Shown here: one piece after another, positions 1 to 10,899 of the stretch
Layout of the letters: every line of letters starts with the position of its first letter
Position numbering within the stretch: the stretch's first letter is position 1
Source of the DNA: Prorocentrum cordatum
Lineage: Eukaryota > Sar > Dinophyceae > Prorocentrales > Prorocentraceae
NCBI GenBank assembly: GCA_963575745.1
Contig: CAUYUJ010014266.1
Location: 1 to 64,000, forward strand
DNA: 64,000 nt
Direction of reading: 5' to 3'
Translations under genes and position numbers: made by a program
Notes under the pieces: model-generated
What the model saw: only the letters and a program-made list of their open reading frames with translations
What the model was told of the DNA's origin: nothing
Databases searched by the model: none

Positions 1-80
1 CTGAGGCAGGCTGAGGCTGAGGCAGGCTGAGGCTGAGGCTGAGGCTGAGGCGGTGGCTGAGGCTGAGGCAGGCTGAGGCT
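1..80. repeat. CTGAGG hexamer array, left fragment
   Basis: Short run of the degenerate CTGAGG/CTGAGGC hexamer that resumes at 816-2122. It abuts the left copy of a 165-bp direct repeat. Confidence 0.9.
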
Positions 81-245
81 GAGGCTGTGACTGCGACTGC
101 CGTTGCCACTGCGACTGTCATCGCGAATGCGACTACGACTGCGAGAACAGCAGAATTCTACAACTGGATTATCATCTGAATCTGAAGGGGAATGCTTCCA
201 GATATGCTCCTACACATCGCTGTTAGGTTGCTTTGCCGGGATAAT
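81..245 (+). repeat. 165-bp direct repeat, copy A
   Basis: Unique-looking sequence running from GAGGCTGTGACTGCGACTG to GCTTTGCCGGGATAAT. It recurs with only a few mismatches at 2123-2287 in the same orientation, and both copies are preceded by CTGAGG hexamers. The 246-461 stretch that follows is a G-rich spacer with short GGGATCCGG-like repeats and no gene I can support. Confidence 0.9.
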
Positions 246-461
246 CATATAACAGCGAAGACTGATAGGTTTCTAGTGGTGTCAAAAGAGAGCATCTTGA
301 CTCCCCAGGGGGGTCTGGGCGGGATCCGGACGGGATCCGGGGGAATCCGGACATCCGCGCCTGATACGGGCGAACTCAGTCGGGGGTGCCGTGGGTGCCC
401 GCCTGATATGGGGGAACTCAGTCGGACGGGTGCCGCGGAAATCTGGGGACTCCTTTTTTAG

Positions 462-815
462 CCAACAGTAAGCCAATTCGTGCTCTTCGAGTTCCCAGAA
501 CTCCATTCCTGGGCATGATTTTGAATGCCCGGAGCCAACTGTAGGCCACTTCGTGTTCTTCGAGTTCCCAGAACGCCATTCCTGGGCATGATTTTGAATG
601 CCCGGAGCCAACTGTAGGCCACTTCGTGGTCTTCGAGTTCCCAGAACTCCATTCCTGGGCATGATTTTGAATGCCAGGAGCCAACTGTAGGCTACTTCGT
701 GGTCTTCGAGTTCCCAGAACTCCATTCCTGGGCATGATTTTGAATGCCCGGAGCCAACTGTAGGCCACTTCATGTTATTCGAGTTCCCAGAACTCCATTC
801 CGGGGCCACATTTTG
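462..815 (+). repeat. 73-bp tandem repeat, about 5 copies
   Basis: The GTTCCCAGAAC landmark recurs at 491, 564, 637, 710 and 783, a constant 73-bp period. Because 73 is not a multiple of 3, the long minus-strand ORFs here change frame from copy to copy and are not genes. Confidence 0.93.
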
Positions 816-2122
816 AATGCTGAGGCAGGCTGAGGCTGAGGCTGAGGCAGGCTGAGGCTGAGGCAGGCTGAGGCTGAGGCCGAGGCTGAAGGCAGACTGA
901 GGCTGAGGCTGAAGCAGGCTGAGGCTGAGGCAGAGGCAGGCTGAGGCTGAGGCTGAGGCAGGATGATGCTGAGGCAGGCTGAGGCTGAGGCTGAGGCTGA
1001 TGCAGGGTGAGGCTGAGGCAGGCTGAGGCTGAGGCCGAGGCTGAAGGCAGTCTGAGGCTGAGGCTGAAGCAGGCTGAGGCTGAGGCTGAGGCAGGCTGAG
1101 GCTGAGGCTGAGGCAGGCTGATGCTGAGGCAGGCTGAGGCTGAGGCTGAGGCTGATGCAGGCTGAGGCTGCGGCAGGCTGAGGCTGAGGCCGAGGCTGAA
1201 GGCAGACTGAGGTTGAGGCTGAAGCAGGCTGAGGCTGAGGCTGAGGCAGGCTGAGGCTGAGGCTGAGGCAGGCTGAGGCTGAGGCAGGCTGAGGCTGAGG
1301 CTGAGGCTGATGCAGGCTGAGGCTGAGGCAGGCTGAGGCTGAGGCCGAGGCTGAAGGCAGACTGAGGCCGAGGCTGAAGCAGGCTGAGGCTGAGGCTGAG
1401 GCTGAGGCTGAGGCTGAGGCAGGCTGAGGCTGAGGCTGAGGCAGGCTGATGCTGAGGCAGGCTGAGGCTGAGGCTGAGGCTGATGCAGGCTGAGGCTGAG
1501 GAAGGCTGAGGCTGAGGCCGAGGCTGAAGGCAGACTGAGGCTGAGGCTGAAGCAGGCTGAGGCTGAGGCTGAGGCTGAGGCTGAGGCAGGCTGAGGCTGA
1601 GGCTGAGGCAGGCTGATGCTGAGGCAGGCTGAGGCTGAGGCTGAGGCTGATGCAGTCTGAGGCTGAGGCAGGCTGAGGCTGAGGCCGAGGCTGAAGGCAG
1701 ACTGAGGCTGAGGCTGAAGCAGGCTGAGGCTGAGGCTGAGGCAGGCTGAGGCTGAGGCAGGCTGAGGCTGAGGCTGAGGCTGAGGCAGGATGAGGCTGAG
1801 GCTTGAAGGCTGATGCCAGGCTTGAGGCTGAGGCAGGCGGAGGCTGAGGCCGAGGCCGACCCCCCCGTGCCAGGACTGAGGCTGAGGCTGAAGCAGGCTG
1901 AGGACCAGGGCCGAGGCAGATGAGGCTAAACACTGAGCAGGGCTGATGCTGAGGCAGGCTGAGGCTGAGGCTGAGGCTGATGCAGGTGAGGCCTACTACG
2001 ATGTGGAGACTGCTGATGCAACTGAAGGCAGACTGATGCTGAGGCTGAAGCAGGCTGAGGCTGAGGCTGAGGCAGGCTGAGGCTGAGGCAGGCTGAGGCT
2101 GAGGCTGAGGCAGGCTGGGGCT
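816..2122. repeat. CTGAGG hexamer array with higher-order repeat
   Basis: Nearly uninterrupted degenerate CTGAGG array. A variant block, CCGAGGCTGAAGGCAG, recurs near 879, 1033, 1190, 1343, 1516 and 1683, giving a higher-order period of about 153-173 bp. The 387-codon minus-strand ORF across it is only Ser/Ala/Leu/Pro low complexity and is not called as a gene. Confidence 0.93.
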
Positions 2123-2287
2123 GAGGCTGTGACTGCGACTGACGTTGCCACTGCGACTGTCATCGCGAATGCGACTACGACTGCGAGAACAGCAGAATTC
2201 TACAACTGGATTCTCATCTGAATCTTAAGGGGAATGCTTCCAGATATGCTCCTACACATCGCTGTTAGGTTGCTTTGCCGGGATAAT
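2123..2287 (+). repeat. 165-bp direct repeat, copy B
   Basis: Second copy of 81-245. The pair flanks the hexamer and 73-bp arrays as if those expanded inside, or were inserted into, a duplicated segment. Confidence 0.9.
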
Positions 2288-2486
2288 ATCGTCCGCCTTC
2301 TTCCTCAGATTTCTCCTCATCCTGCTCGATCTGCCTTCCCCCGGTCCTCATCATCACTCTCCTCCCCTCTCCTCAGGGAAGAGAGGGAGGCGAGCGGGAG
2401 AACAGGGGGCGGCGGCGGGGAAGGGTGCGGGGAGGGGATCCCGCAGAGGGACCCCGTGCGGTTCGAAGATGACCCCAAGATTGCTC
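2288..2486 (+). repeat. Pyrimidine-then-purine module, copy 1
   Basis: About 200 bp that pass from a TCC/TTC-rich half (TTCTTCCTCAGATTTCTCC) to a G-rich half ending GGGGAGGGGATCCCGC. Close copies lie at about 2855-3055 and 5032-5225, with a partial one at about 6860-6960. The pyrimidine/purine switch gives strong strand asymmetry. Confidence 0.85.
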
Positions 2487-2499
2487 AATCTGAGCAAAT

Positions 2500-3617
2500 C
2501 TGAGCATAATCTGTCCACCACTCGCAACCGCCGCCATTGGTCCCTATTGCTTCCTCCGAAGTGTCCGCACAAGTTGCCTGCACTACTAACTGATCTACCT
2601 CCAGCATGCCAGCGGGTACCCCGTAGGATCAACGATCACGATGAAAAGGTGCGAATGGATAGTAGCACAAAGCAGTGCCAAACTAGTAATTGTTACGAGA
2701 GGCTGGAACAGCTATGACATAATATGATACACTTGGAAGCACTGGAGGTAATTCAACATGAACGATGACGACGAGCCCCCTATCGGAAGGCGGTCCGGGC
2801 TTCTTCTCCTTTCCCTACTGTTTCCGACTCCTGCACTCTTTCCTCATCTTCTATCGTCCGACTTCTTCCTAAGATTTCTCCTCATCCTGCTCGATCTGCC
2901 TTCCCCTGGTCCTCATCATCACTCTCCTCCCCTCTCCTCAGGGAAGAGAGGGAAGCGAGGGGAAGAACTGGGGGCGGGGGCGGGGAAGGGTGCGGGGAGG
3001 GGAATCCCGCAGGGGGGCCCCCTATAATTCGAAGATGGACCACAAGATTGCTCCAGGAGTGCTTCAAGACGCGCCCCATGAGAACCTCGAATATGCTTTC
3101 GTTTCCAAATGTACACGCATACATCTATTTTAAGACACATACAAGAACCTAGAACCATCGAGCACGCTTCGCCACGCGGCGTCTTGACGCCCTCAGCGCC
3201 AGCGGGGGGTCGTGGCGGCCTATTGGGACCAGATTGGAACTATTGGGACCCTGGAGCCCCCTGGAGCCTTCCGTCGCTTATTCAGAATCCCTAGTGCGTC
3301 AGCAGCTTCAGCATCCGTCTTGAGGGCGTCGTTGGGGTATCTTGGGCCGTTCGTGAGGAGAGTCTGGGGACCCCTCCTGGGGACGCTCAGGACACTTCTT
3401 AAGCTATGTTGAGCCCTCCTGGGGGGGCCATCTTGGGGCCCGCTTGCGGTACCAGGCGGTGTAAAACATCCGGGCAGGAACTTTGTGACTTGGTTTGACT
3501 TTGGCTCGGGAGGGCCAGCGTCAAGCCACAACACAAGGCGGACACCCATCTCCCCTGTCCACTCAGATTTTGCCCGGACGCGGCCACAGCGCTCCCAACT
3601 CGAGGGGCGCGGGCAGA
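2500..3617 (+). repeat. Segmental duplication, copy 1 (about 1.1 kb)
   Basis: From GAGCATAATCTGTCCACC onward the sequence matches 4677-5775 at an offset of about 2,177 bp, nearly identical for the first 500 bp and more diverged later. The left breakpoint falls inside the sequence that in copy 2 encodes a cysteine-rich domain, so copy 1 keeps only the N-terminal half of that coding stretch on the minus strand. No gene is supported here. Confidence 0.9.
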
Positions 3618-4599
3618 TCTGGAGGGCTACGCCCTCTGCTGGCAGCCCCCCTCGCGGAACCATGTAGGGGCCACGTTGGGACGACCACGGGTCATCGCTG
3701 GGCCCTGTCGTTGGGGTCATGTTCGGGTTTATGCCCCTGAGGGCCACATGCGTTTGGGGGGGGGCACTCTAAGATCGCCTCGAAAGGTATTGGGGATTCT
3801 TCGTGGCAAGACGGAAGTCGGGAGGAGGAAGAGGGACGAGAAAAGAGGGAAGGAACGGGGAGCAGGGAATAGGGAGGCGGGTTGAGGGAGGACGAAGAGT
3901 GAAGCAGGGTAGAACGAGGGAGACAAAGAAGGTAGGAAGGAGGAGAGGAGGCCAGAAGAGCAGGGGAAATAGGATGAATTTGAAGAGTCAGAAAAAGGAA
4001 AGAGGGAGACGAGGCCAGGATTCGGAGAAGTACATGGGTGCGCGGCGTCGGGCTGCTGGGCGTCGGCGCCCTGATTGGGACACGCACTGAGGAGGCGAGT
4101 GGCGCGACATGAGGAGGCGGGGCCCGAACGGAACATGAGGATGTTGAATGAGGGCGGGCGTAGGAACACAAATATTGCGCACGTGTACATTTGGCGGGCA
4201 AGAGCAATAACATCGCGAGTGGCAAGGTAGACGCAAACTTGCCACGAGCAGCGCGCGCGCTTTTCGGTTCTAGCGGAGAACCAGGGCGGCCCACCACAAC
4301 TCAGTGTGAGCAGGGTCCAAGGGTCCAAAAACACACACGATCACAGGTCTCTGGGGACCCCACTTTACAGCCGCCGACGCGATCAGCGTGACCGACGCTC
4401 CACGCTGGACAGTGCTTTCCATGAGAGCAGCGTGACGTAGGAATCTGAAAGAAGGTGGGTGGAGAAGGAGACGCGCCAAACGCGCCACGCGCATCATGCG
4501 CATGGCGCCTCCCAAGGAGCCTCCAAAGGACCCCAAGAGGCAGACGAGCGCATGTGAGGACAATGAAAAGGAGCGCTCCGAGCCGTTGAATCGCCACCC
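3618..4599. other. Intergenic spacer, purine-rich in the middle
   Basis: 3618-3810 matches 6664-6870 (both contain CTGGAGGGCTACGCCCTCTG). About 3800-4020 is a GGA/GAA-rich tract. The rest holds short open frames on both strands with no recognisable domain. I see no gene here. Confidence 0.6.
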
Positions 4600-4784
4600 T
4601 CGCCACCCCCGCATGCGCAACACATGTCTCCGGCTGTGAAGTCGCTGTCGTCGTACAAATAGTCATATGCGCAATACTGAGCATAATCTGTCCACCACTC
4701 GCAACCGCCGCCATTGGTCCCTATTGCTTCCTCCGAAGTGTCCGCACAAGTTGCCTGCACTACTAACTGATCTACCTCCAGCAT
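4600..4784 (-). CDS. Cysteine-rich domain, exon-like fragment
   Basis: The minus-strand frame reads a compact cysteine-rich module. Its landmarks are QATCADTSEEA, GGGCEWWTDYAQYC, DSDFTAGDMCC and ACGGGEG. A ladder of cysteines ending in D-MCCACGGG is a secreted or extracellular-type domain that I know as abundant and often tandem in dinoflagellate and other algal proteins; its function is unknown. Only one unit is present, with no signal peptide or neighbouring exon. A GTGCAG just upstream of GCAACTTGT could be a 3' splice site, which would make this one exon of a larger gene or a pseudo-exon. The segmental duplication at 2500-3617 carries only the N-terminal half. The alternative is a solo fragment moved by repeat-mediated rearrangement. 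Confidence 0.55.
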
Positions 4785-5775
4785 GCCAGCGGGTACCCCG
4801 TAGGATCAACGATCACGATGAAAAGGTGCGAATGGATAGTAGCACAAAGCAGTGCCAAACTAGTAATTGTTACGAGAGGCTGGAACAGCTATGACATAAT
4901 ATGATACACTTGGAAGCACTGGAGGTAATTCAACATGAACGATGACGACGAGCCCCCTATCGGAAGGCGGTCCGGGCTTCTTCTCCTTTCCCTACTGTTT
5001 CCGACTCCTGCACTCTTTCCTCATTTTCTATCGTCCGACTTCTTCCTAAGATTTCTCCTCATCCTGCTCGATCTGCCTTCCCCTGGTCCTCATCATCACT
5101 CTCCTCCCCTCTCCTCAGGGAAGAGAGGGAAGCGAGGGGAAGAACTGGGGGCGGGGGCGGGGAAGGGTGCGGGGAGGGGATCCCGCAGGGGGGCCCCCTA
5201 TAATTCGAAGATGGCCCAAATATTGTTCCAGGAATGCTTCAAGACGCGCCCCGATGAACCTCGATATGCATCGTTTCCAAATATACACACATACATTTTT
5301 ACTTTTTATACACATACTAGAACCATCGCGCACGCTTCGCACGCGGCGTTCTTTGACGCCCTCCAGCGCCAGCGCGGGGTCGCAGCGGGCTCTTGGGACC
5401 CCTGGAACCCCCTGGAGCCTTCCTAGGGCATCTGCAGAATCCCTAGGGCTGTCGGAGCAGCCTTCAGCCTCATCTTGAGGGCGTCGTTGGGGCATCTTGG
5501 GCCGTGTGAGGAGCGTCTGGGGCCCCTCCTGGGGGAGCTCCAGGACACTTCTTAAGCTATGTTGAGCCCTCCTGGGGGGGCCATCTTGGGGCCCGCTTGC
5601 GGTACCAGGGGGCGTAAAACACCCGGGCAGGAACTTTGTGACTTGGTTTGACTTTGGCTCGGGAGGGCCAGCGTCAAGCCACAACCCAAGGCGGACACCC
5701 ATCTCCCCTGTCCACTCAGATTTTGCCCGGACGCGGCCACAGCGCTCCCAACTCGAGGGGCGCGGGCAGATCGAG
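4677..5775 (+). repeat. Segmental duplication, copy 2 (about 1.1 kb)
   Basis: Second copy of 2500-3617. Within it, about 5285-5400 (short ACATAC-like run, then AGAACCATCGCGCACGCTTC, then a GC-rich stretch) is a module seen also at 3105-3240 and, more diverged, at 21640-21900. Confidence 0.9.
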
Positions 5776-5889
5776 GACGCCGGCGGCGCATCACCGACAG
5801 CTCCCTGGGAGTTTACCAAAGTGGTGCGCAGCATCGAAAGTCGTGACGCGTGGGTTTTGGGTCGGGGTCCTCATGGACGCTTCGTGGGG

Positions 5890-6520
5890 TCTCGCGAGAG
5901 GGCTCTCGGGGGCCTCTGCGGGGGAGTTTAGGGGCCTCTTGGGGGCCTCCTGGGGGCTTCGTGGGCGCCTCTTGGGGCCCTCTTGGGGCCTCTTGGGGCT
6001 CTCTTGGGGCTTCTTGGGGACCTCCCAGGGGCCTCTGGGGGCCTCTTGGGACCGAAAGCTCGACATGTTCATTAGAGTTCCCCTTCTGGGTGCCTTTTTG
6101 GGGCCGTCCTGGGGCCCTTCTTGGGCCGTCCCGGGGGCCTCTTGGGCCGTCTTGGGGCCCTCTTGGGATGTCTTGGAACTCTCTTGGGGGCTTGTTGGGC
6201 CGTCTTAGGGTGATCTCGGGGGCCTCTTGGGCCGTCTTGGAGCGTCGGTAAGCCGAAATGGCGAGAACGCGAACATCCTTCAAAAAGCATCGAACAAATT
6301 AATGATTTTTGTTTCTTGGGGCTCTCTTGGGGGTGTTTTTGGAGGCAATCTTGGGCCGTCTTGGAGGCGTTTGGGGCCGGTTGGAGGCAATCTTGGGCGT
6401 CTTGGAACGATCTGGAGCCGTCTGGAGGCTCTCTTGGACCGTCTTGGGACTCTCTTGGACTGGCTTGGGGCGCTCTTGGGTCGTCCCCGGGCTGTTCCGG
6501 ACCTTGAAGGGCCCGAGGGG
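5890..6520 (+). repeat. Degenerate GGGGCCTCTTGG array
   Basis: Irregular tandem array of about 10-20-bp units, consensus GGGGGCCTCTTGGG. It is the reverse complement of the CCAAGAGGCCCC arrays at 9.9-12.5 and 27.7-28.3 kb. At 6230-6310 it carries, inverted, the same AT-richer island found in the arrays near 10456, 11376, 11790 and 12146. Long open frames exist on both strands but translate to low-complexity Gly/Trp/Ser or Pro/Arg sequence. Confidence 0.88.
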
Positions 6521-6663
6521 GAGGGGGGGTCCGGCGGCAGAGCGGGGCCCCCTCGGAGGGACTTCAGGGAGGTTTTTGACAAGGCAATGGCGAAGGGGAC
6601 CAAAGATTGTGCCAAACACGCTGTCAGAGGTCTCGCACGGCCCAACCGGCCGGGCGGGAGCGG

Positions 6664-6960
6664 CCGGATCTGGAGGGCTACGCCCTCTGCTGGCGGCCCC
6701 CCTCGCGGAACCATGCCAGGGCCACGTTGGGACCACCACGGCTCGTCGCTGGGCCTTGCTGGGCAAAATAAGAGCTCTTAGGGTCTTGTTCGGACTTCTG
6801 CTTCTGAAGGCCACACGCGCTTGGGGGGGCACTCCAAGATCGACTCGAAAGGTATTGGGGATTCTTCTCCTCTCCCTCCTGTTTCCGCCTCCTGCACTCT
6901 TTTCTCATACTTGCCGTCCCCCTTCATCCTGAAATTTCTCCTTATCCTGCTCGTTCTCTA
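6664..6960 (+). repeat. Third, partial copy of the 3.6-kb module
   Basis: Matches 3616-3810 (CTACGCCCTCTGCTGGC, GGGCCACGTTGGGAC, TCGAAAGGTATTGGGGATTC) and then joins a fragment of the pyrimidine module of 2288-2486. The window is therefore a mosaic of reused modules and not simple tandem duplication. Confidence 0.8.
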
Positions 6961-6974
6961 CAACCCAGATGGTC

Positions 6975-7128
6975 CCTATGAGCCACGCAGGCCCCGAGGA
7001 ATCCCACGAGCCCTACGAGCCCATATGGACACGATGAGCCCTGCGAGCCCCATGGACAGCATCACCCTCACGAGTCCCACGAGCCCCACGACCACTACGA
7101 GCCCGCGAGCCCCCCATGATCCCCCATG
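6975..7128 (+). repeat. CACGAGCCC short tandem array
   Basis: Degenerate 9-bp units, consensus CACGAGCCC with CTACGAGCCC variants. It ends directly at the (GGA)n tract. Confidence 0.75.
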
Positions 7129-7144
7129 AGCCGCATGAAGCTGA

Positions 7145-7420
7145 GGAAGGGAAGGAGGAAAAGGAGGAGGAGGAGGAGGAGGAGGAGGAGGAGGAGGAGG
7201 AGGAGGGGGAGGAGGAGGAGGAGGAGGAGGAGCGTAGGAGGAGGAGGAGGAGGAGGAGGAGGAGAGGAGGAGCAGGAGGAGGACAAGGAGAGGAAGGAGG
7301 AAGGAGGGAGGTGGGAGGAGGAGGAGGAGGAGGAGGGGGAGGAGGAGGAGAGGAGGAGGAGTAGGAGGAGGAGGAAGGGAGGAAGAGGGGGCAGGAGGAG
7401 GAGGAGGATGATGACATGCC
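7145..7420 (+). repeat. (GGA)n polypurine tract
   Basis: About 275 bp of almost pure AGG repeats on the plus strand. Purine-rich GGAGGA sequence continues less regularly to about 7930. Mirror-symmetric polypurine tracts of this length can form intramolecular triplex DNA. All ORFs across it are poly-Glu, poly-Arg or poly-Gly shadows. Confidence 0.95.
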
Positions 7421-8235
7421 GGAGGACGGAGGGACAGGAGAGGCGGATTGGGCCAACTGTGAAGTGGCAGGGAGGGCGGTAGGGAAGGGCGTGAGTGATG
7501 AGAGGCTGGAGGTGAAATGACGGGGAGGGGGTAGGGACGGGGAGGAGGGATGGAGGGCAGGAGGGAGGAGGATGGAGGAGGAGTCGGATGGGAGGATGAG
7601 GAGGAGGAGGATGTGTGAGGAAGGAGGAAGATGAGCGATGGTCGGAGGCAGGAGGGAGGAGGAGGAGGGACGGAAAACAGGAGTCGCGTAGGTAGGCCGT
7701 GAGAGGGCCTCAAGGTGAGGACATGCGTGAGGATGTACTTCCACTGCCCGGAGAGCGGCGGGGCGTATCGTGAGGATGCGGGAGAGGCGTGATGAGGGCG
7801 GAGGAGGAGAGGGAGGAGGCTGAGGAGGGTAGGATTAGGAGGTTGGAGAGGAGTGAGGGGGTAGGTGCGGAGGATGAGGAGGACGGAGGAGGGGCTAGAG
7901 GCGGAAGGCGGAGGATGAGGCGGTCTGCGGATGCGGATTGAAGTGAGTCCAAGGCGGAAAGTATTTAGTGTGGTCAGGTCCGGATGGCTCCCTATTGCGT
8001 CTTTATGTCTTCCGAGTAGCTATAAGTAATTCATTCTTTCTTCTTCTCTCCTTCTTCTAACTTCTTATTCTTCTTCTTAATTTCTTAAAAGTTGGTGCGT
8101 GCGCTACCACCCCCCCCCCCAACTCTAGGGCGCAAAGCAGGGGAGGGCGGATGCCGCCCGAATGCAGCTTCGGCGGACAGCTCATCCCGGACAAATGCCA
8201 TCCTTGTAGGTTTCTTGGGGCCGGGTCCGTTGGGC
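7421..8235. other. Purine-rich decay zone, then TTC-rich spacer
   Basis: 7421-7930 is a decayed GGA region. 7950-8095 is a lower-GC spacer ending in TTCTTC runs. A homopolymer of ten C lies near 8110. No gene is supported. Confidence 0.6.
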
Positions 8236-8375
8236 CCCTCTTGGGGTTACCCCTCCTTCTCCTCCTCCTCCTTCTCCTCCAGAAAAACTCCTCCCCCTCC
8301 TCCTCCTCCTCCCCCTCCTCCCCTCCTCCTCCGCCTCCTCCTCCTCCTCCTCCTCCTCCTCCTCCTCGGCCTTCG
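8236..8375 (+). repeat. (TCC)n polypyrimidine tract
   Basis: About 140 bp of CTCCTC repeats on the plus strand, opposite in strand to the (GGA)n tract 1 kb upstream. Confidence 0.93.
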
Positions 8376-8388
8376 ATCCTCATCGATC

Positions 8389-8709
8389 CTTCTCCTCCGC
8401 GATGCCCGTGCGGCTCCCCGCCGCGTCGGTGGATGGGACCGCGAGCTGGGCGTGCCCGAGGAGGTCGAGCTAGACGAGATCTGCTTCAGGATCAAAGGGG
8501 GGAGCTGGCTCAAGACGGAGCGGCACCCGTGCGGGCACACGGGTGCTGCGGGCTGGCCCGCCGCCTGCAGCTCCGTGGTGGTTCGCGTGGAGCTGCCCGA
8601 CGCCGTCATCCACGAAGGCTGGGGTGGGCCCATTTCTGGCCAGGAACGGGTGGGGGACGGACGCCGATGTCCGCGCCCGCGTGCCACGACACGCGGCCGC
8701 GCGCCTTGA
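8389..8709 (+). CDS. Possible exon, unknown product
   Basis: Open plus-strand frame directly after the (TCC)n tract. It reads as mixed, protein-like sequence with landmarks ELGVPEEVELDEICFRIKGG, HPCGHTGAAGWPAACSS and VVVRVELPDAVIHEGWGG. I do not recognise a family. There is no credible start codon after the repeat and the other frames are also open because of high GC, so this may be a chance ORF or an isolated exon. Confidence 0.22.
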   Translation, partial: LLLRDARAAPRRVGGWDRELGVPEEVELDEICFRIKGGSWLKTERHPCGHTGAAGWPAACSSVVVRVELPDAVIHEGWGGPISGQERVGDGRRCPRPRATTRGRAP

Positions 8710-9207
8710 AGGCGACGGCGGGGGGCGCCGGAGCGCCAGACAATGATGCAGCCTGCTCTCACTTCTTGATCATCGGTTCTGTGCTTCATTTGTTTGATCG
8801 ATCCACATGATTAATGCAATAATTGTGTCGGGGCGTCTGTCGCCGCACAAACTTGCTTGTGGACAGGAACGGGTGGGGGGGGAGTCCGCGTGACCCTGGG
8901 GGAGACAAAAAGTTACCGATACCGCTAACCCAGGACCCCACCAGGGGTGCATCCTGGCCAGAGTTTCGGCACGAATCCAGCCGTGGTGAAGTGGGAAGGG
9001 CAGTGGTGCTGGTATCTTTCCCTCCTGTGAGGAGCTGTGCGACGTCCAGGTCGTGCAGACAAGCGAGGACGGCGAGCCGGACTTCAGGGTTCGGCCATGA
9101 ACCCTCAGGCACGCGGACTCGGTGCGAGCTCAGTGCAACTTGGGCTGGCAAGAATCCTTCCCTGGGGCCGCAGAGGGTCGCGGCGCGAACGCGGGCGAAC
9201 CGGTTAA

Positions 9208-9648
9208 AGGGCAGAGAACAGGCGCGCGGAGCGACCGGCCCTCGAGGCTGAGGAGGGGCTCCGCGCGCCAGGGGCCGACGGGCCAGCGGCGCCCGCTGCT
9301 CCCAAGGCCGAGCGGCGACCGCCGACTCGTCGGGCGCGGGAGTTCGCTGCGAAGTGTGCAGGCCAGAACTGGTCGCGGACCCAAGTCGTCCAGAAACGCA
9401 AGGAAAGCTTGAAGACGGAAGTCGCGGCCGTCCGAAGAATGCTGTTGCCGAAAGGCCAAACATTCTTGCGCAAGGGGGACACGCAGAAGATCAACGGGCA
9501 CCAGCAGCAGATCCACAAAAGTGCGTCGAGACGAGGCTTCACTGCTCATCCAGCCGCCTGCGGCAAGGCCCGCCACAGTCCCACGACCCAAGATGCCAAA
9601 GAGGAGGTCGCTCAACAAGGCTCCATACAGCTCCGATATGGCCCCTGA
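9208..9648 (+). CDS. Possible ORF, unknown, basic and Ala/Arg-rich
   Basis: Frame open from just after a TAA at 9205-9207 to a stop at 9646-9648. It reads PALEAEEGLRAP, then an Ala/Pro/Arg linker, then a Lys/Arg-rich helical stretch (QVVQKRKESLKTEVAAVRRM) and QKINGHQQQIHKSASRRG. The composition would suit a coiled-coil or nucleic-acid-binding tail, but no domain is recognised. The reverse strand is open too, so the direction is uncertain. Confidence 0.22.
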   Translation, partial: RAENRRAERPALEAEEGLRAPGADGPAAPAAPKAERRPPTRRAREFAAKCAGQNWSRTQVVQKRKESLKTEVAAVRRMLLPKGQTFLRKGDTQKINGHQQQIHKSASRRGFTAHPAACGKARHSPTTQDAKEEVAQQGSIQLRYGP

Positions 9649-9889
9649 TAGCTCCTTCTGTTCTTCCTCAACATCTGACCCTCGCTCCATTTCAATGACG
9701 GGGCGACGACGCAGAGGAAGACGATGATGACGACGATGAAGAATGACAACGAGAGGCAGGACGAGGACGGAGGACAAGCAAGAAGAGACAAACAACGAGT
9801 GTTCCAGCGCACCCTAATGTGCCGAGGGCGCGGTAGGGGACAATCGAACAAAAACTCCGACGAGTGGTGCAGATTAACCAGTGGCGGCA

Positions 9890-10890
9890 CTGGAGGGGGC
9901 CCCAAGAGGCCCCCAATAGGCCCTAAAGAGGCCCCAAGAGGCCCCAAAACGGCCCCCAAGAGGCCTCCAAACTGCCTCCAAGAGGTCCCCGAGAGGCCTC
10001 CCACGAGATCCCAACGAAAATCCAATAGGCTTCATACCCACAACGCGGGCACGGTGGCGGGATGGGCCGAAGGCCAATATCCGCCGCCCCCTGCTTGCAG
10101 GGGTGCCTGGCGTGTTAGATTTTATCGGTTTTGGTTTTGGTTCTTTTTCTAAAAGAACTCCCCAGTGGGCTTCGGCCCGTCCCGCCGGCCACCCGGAAAG
10201 GATGCCCAGGAGCTCAATTCCCCAATTTCCTGCCCCAGACGGTTCCAAGATGGCCTCCAAGATGCCTCTAAGACGGCCAGGATGGTCTCTAAGACGGCTA
10301 AGATGGCCTTATGATGCCTCCAAGACGGTCCAAGACGGCCTCCAAAACGGCCCAAGAGAGTCCAAGACGGCCCAAGACGGCCCAAGAGGCCCCCCAGAGG
10401 CCTCCCAGACGGCCCAAGAGGCCTCCAAGAGGTCCTCCAGGAGAGTCCGAAGAGGCCAAAATCATTGATTTTCCTTGGTTTTTGAAGGATTTTGGCATTT
10501 GCGCCTTTTCGGCTCTCCGACGGCTCAAGACGGCCCAAGAAGCCCCCAAGATCGCCCAAGAGGCCCCCAAGAGAGCCCCATGATGGCCCAAGTGGCCTCC
10601 AAGATGGCCCCTAGAGGGCCCCAAGAGGGCCCAAGAGGCCTCCAACACGCCCAAGATGGCCTCCCAGACGCCCAAGATGGCCTCCAAGACGGCCCTGGAG
10701 CATTCCAAGCGGGCCCCAAGTCGGCCCATAGAGGCCCCCCAAACGGCTTCCGACGGCTTCAGACGTGCCAGGAACCCACCAAGATGGCCGAAGTTGGCTC
10801 GAAGCTGGCCCGAGACGGCCCAAAAAGCCCCAAAGATCGCCCAAAGCTTGCCCAAGAGGCCTCCAAGACGGCCAAGATGACCTTCAAGAT
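9890..10890 (+). repeat. Degenerate CCAAGANGGCC array, part 1
   Basis: Irregular 9-12-bp units such as CCAAGAGGCCCC, CCAAGACGGC and CCAAGATGGCC, at 9890-10015 and 10230-10890. An AT-richer island starting ATCATTGATTTTCCTTGG lies at about 10456-10520. Confidence 0.9.
10080..10215 (+). repeat. Dispersed module with CTTCGGCCCGTCCCGCC, copy 1
   Basis: Sequence from CCGCCCCCTG through TTTGGTTTTGGTTCT and AAGAACTCCCC to CTTCGGCCCGTCCCGCC. It recurs at about 11036-11180 with about 80% similarity by eye. Confidence 0.8.
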
Positions 10891-10899
10891 GCCCACGTG

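Noticed and set aside
770-1933. 387-codon minus-strand ORF
   Set aside because: Pure Ser/Ala/Leu/Pro low complexity produced by the CTGAGG hexamer array; no non-repeat segment.
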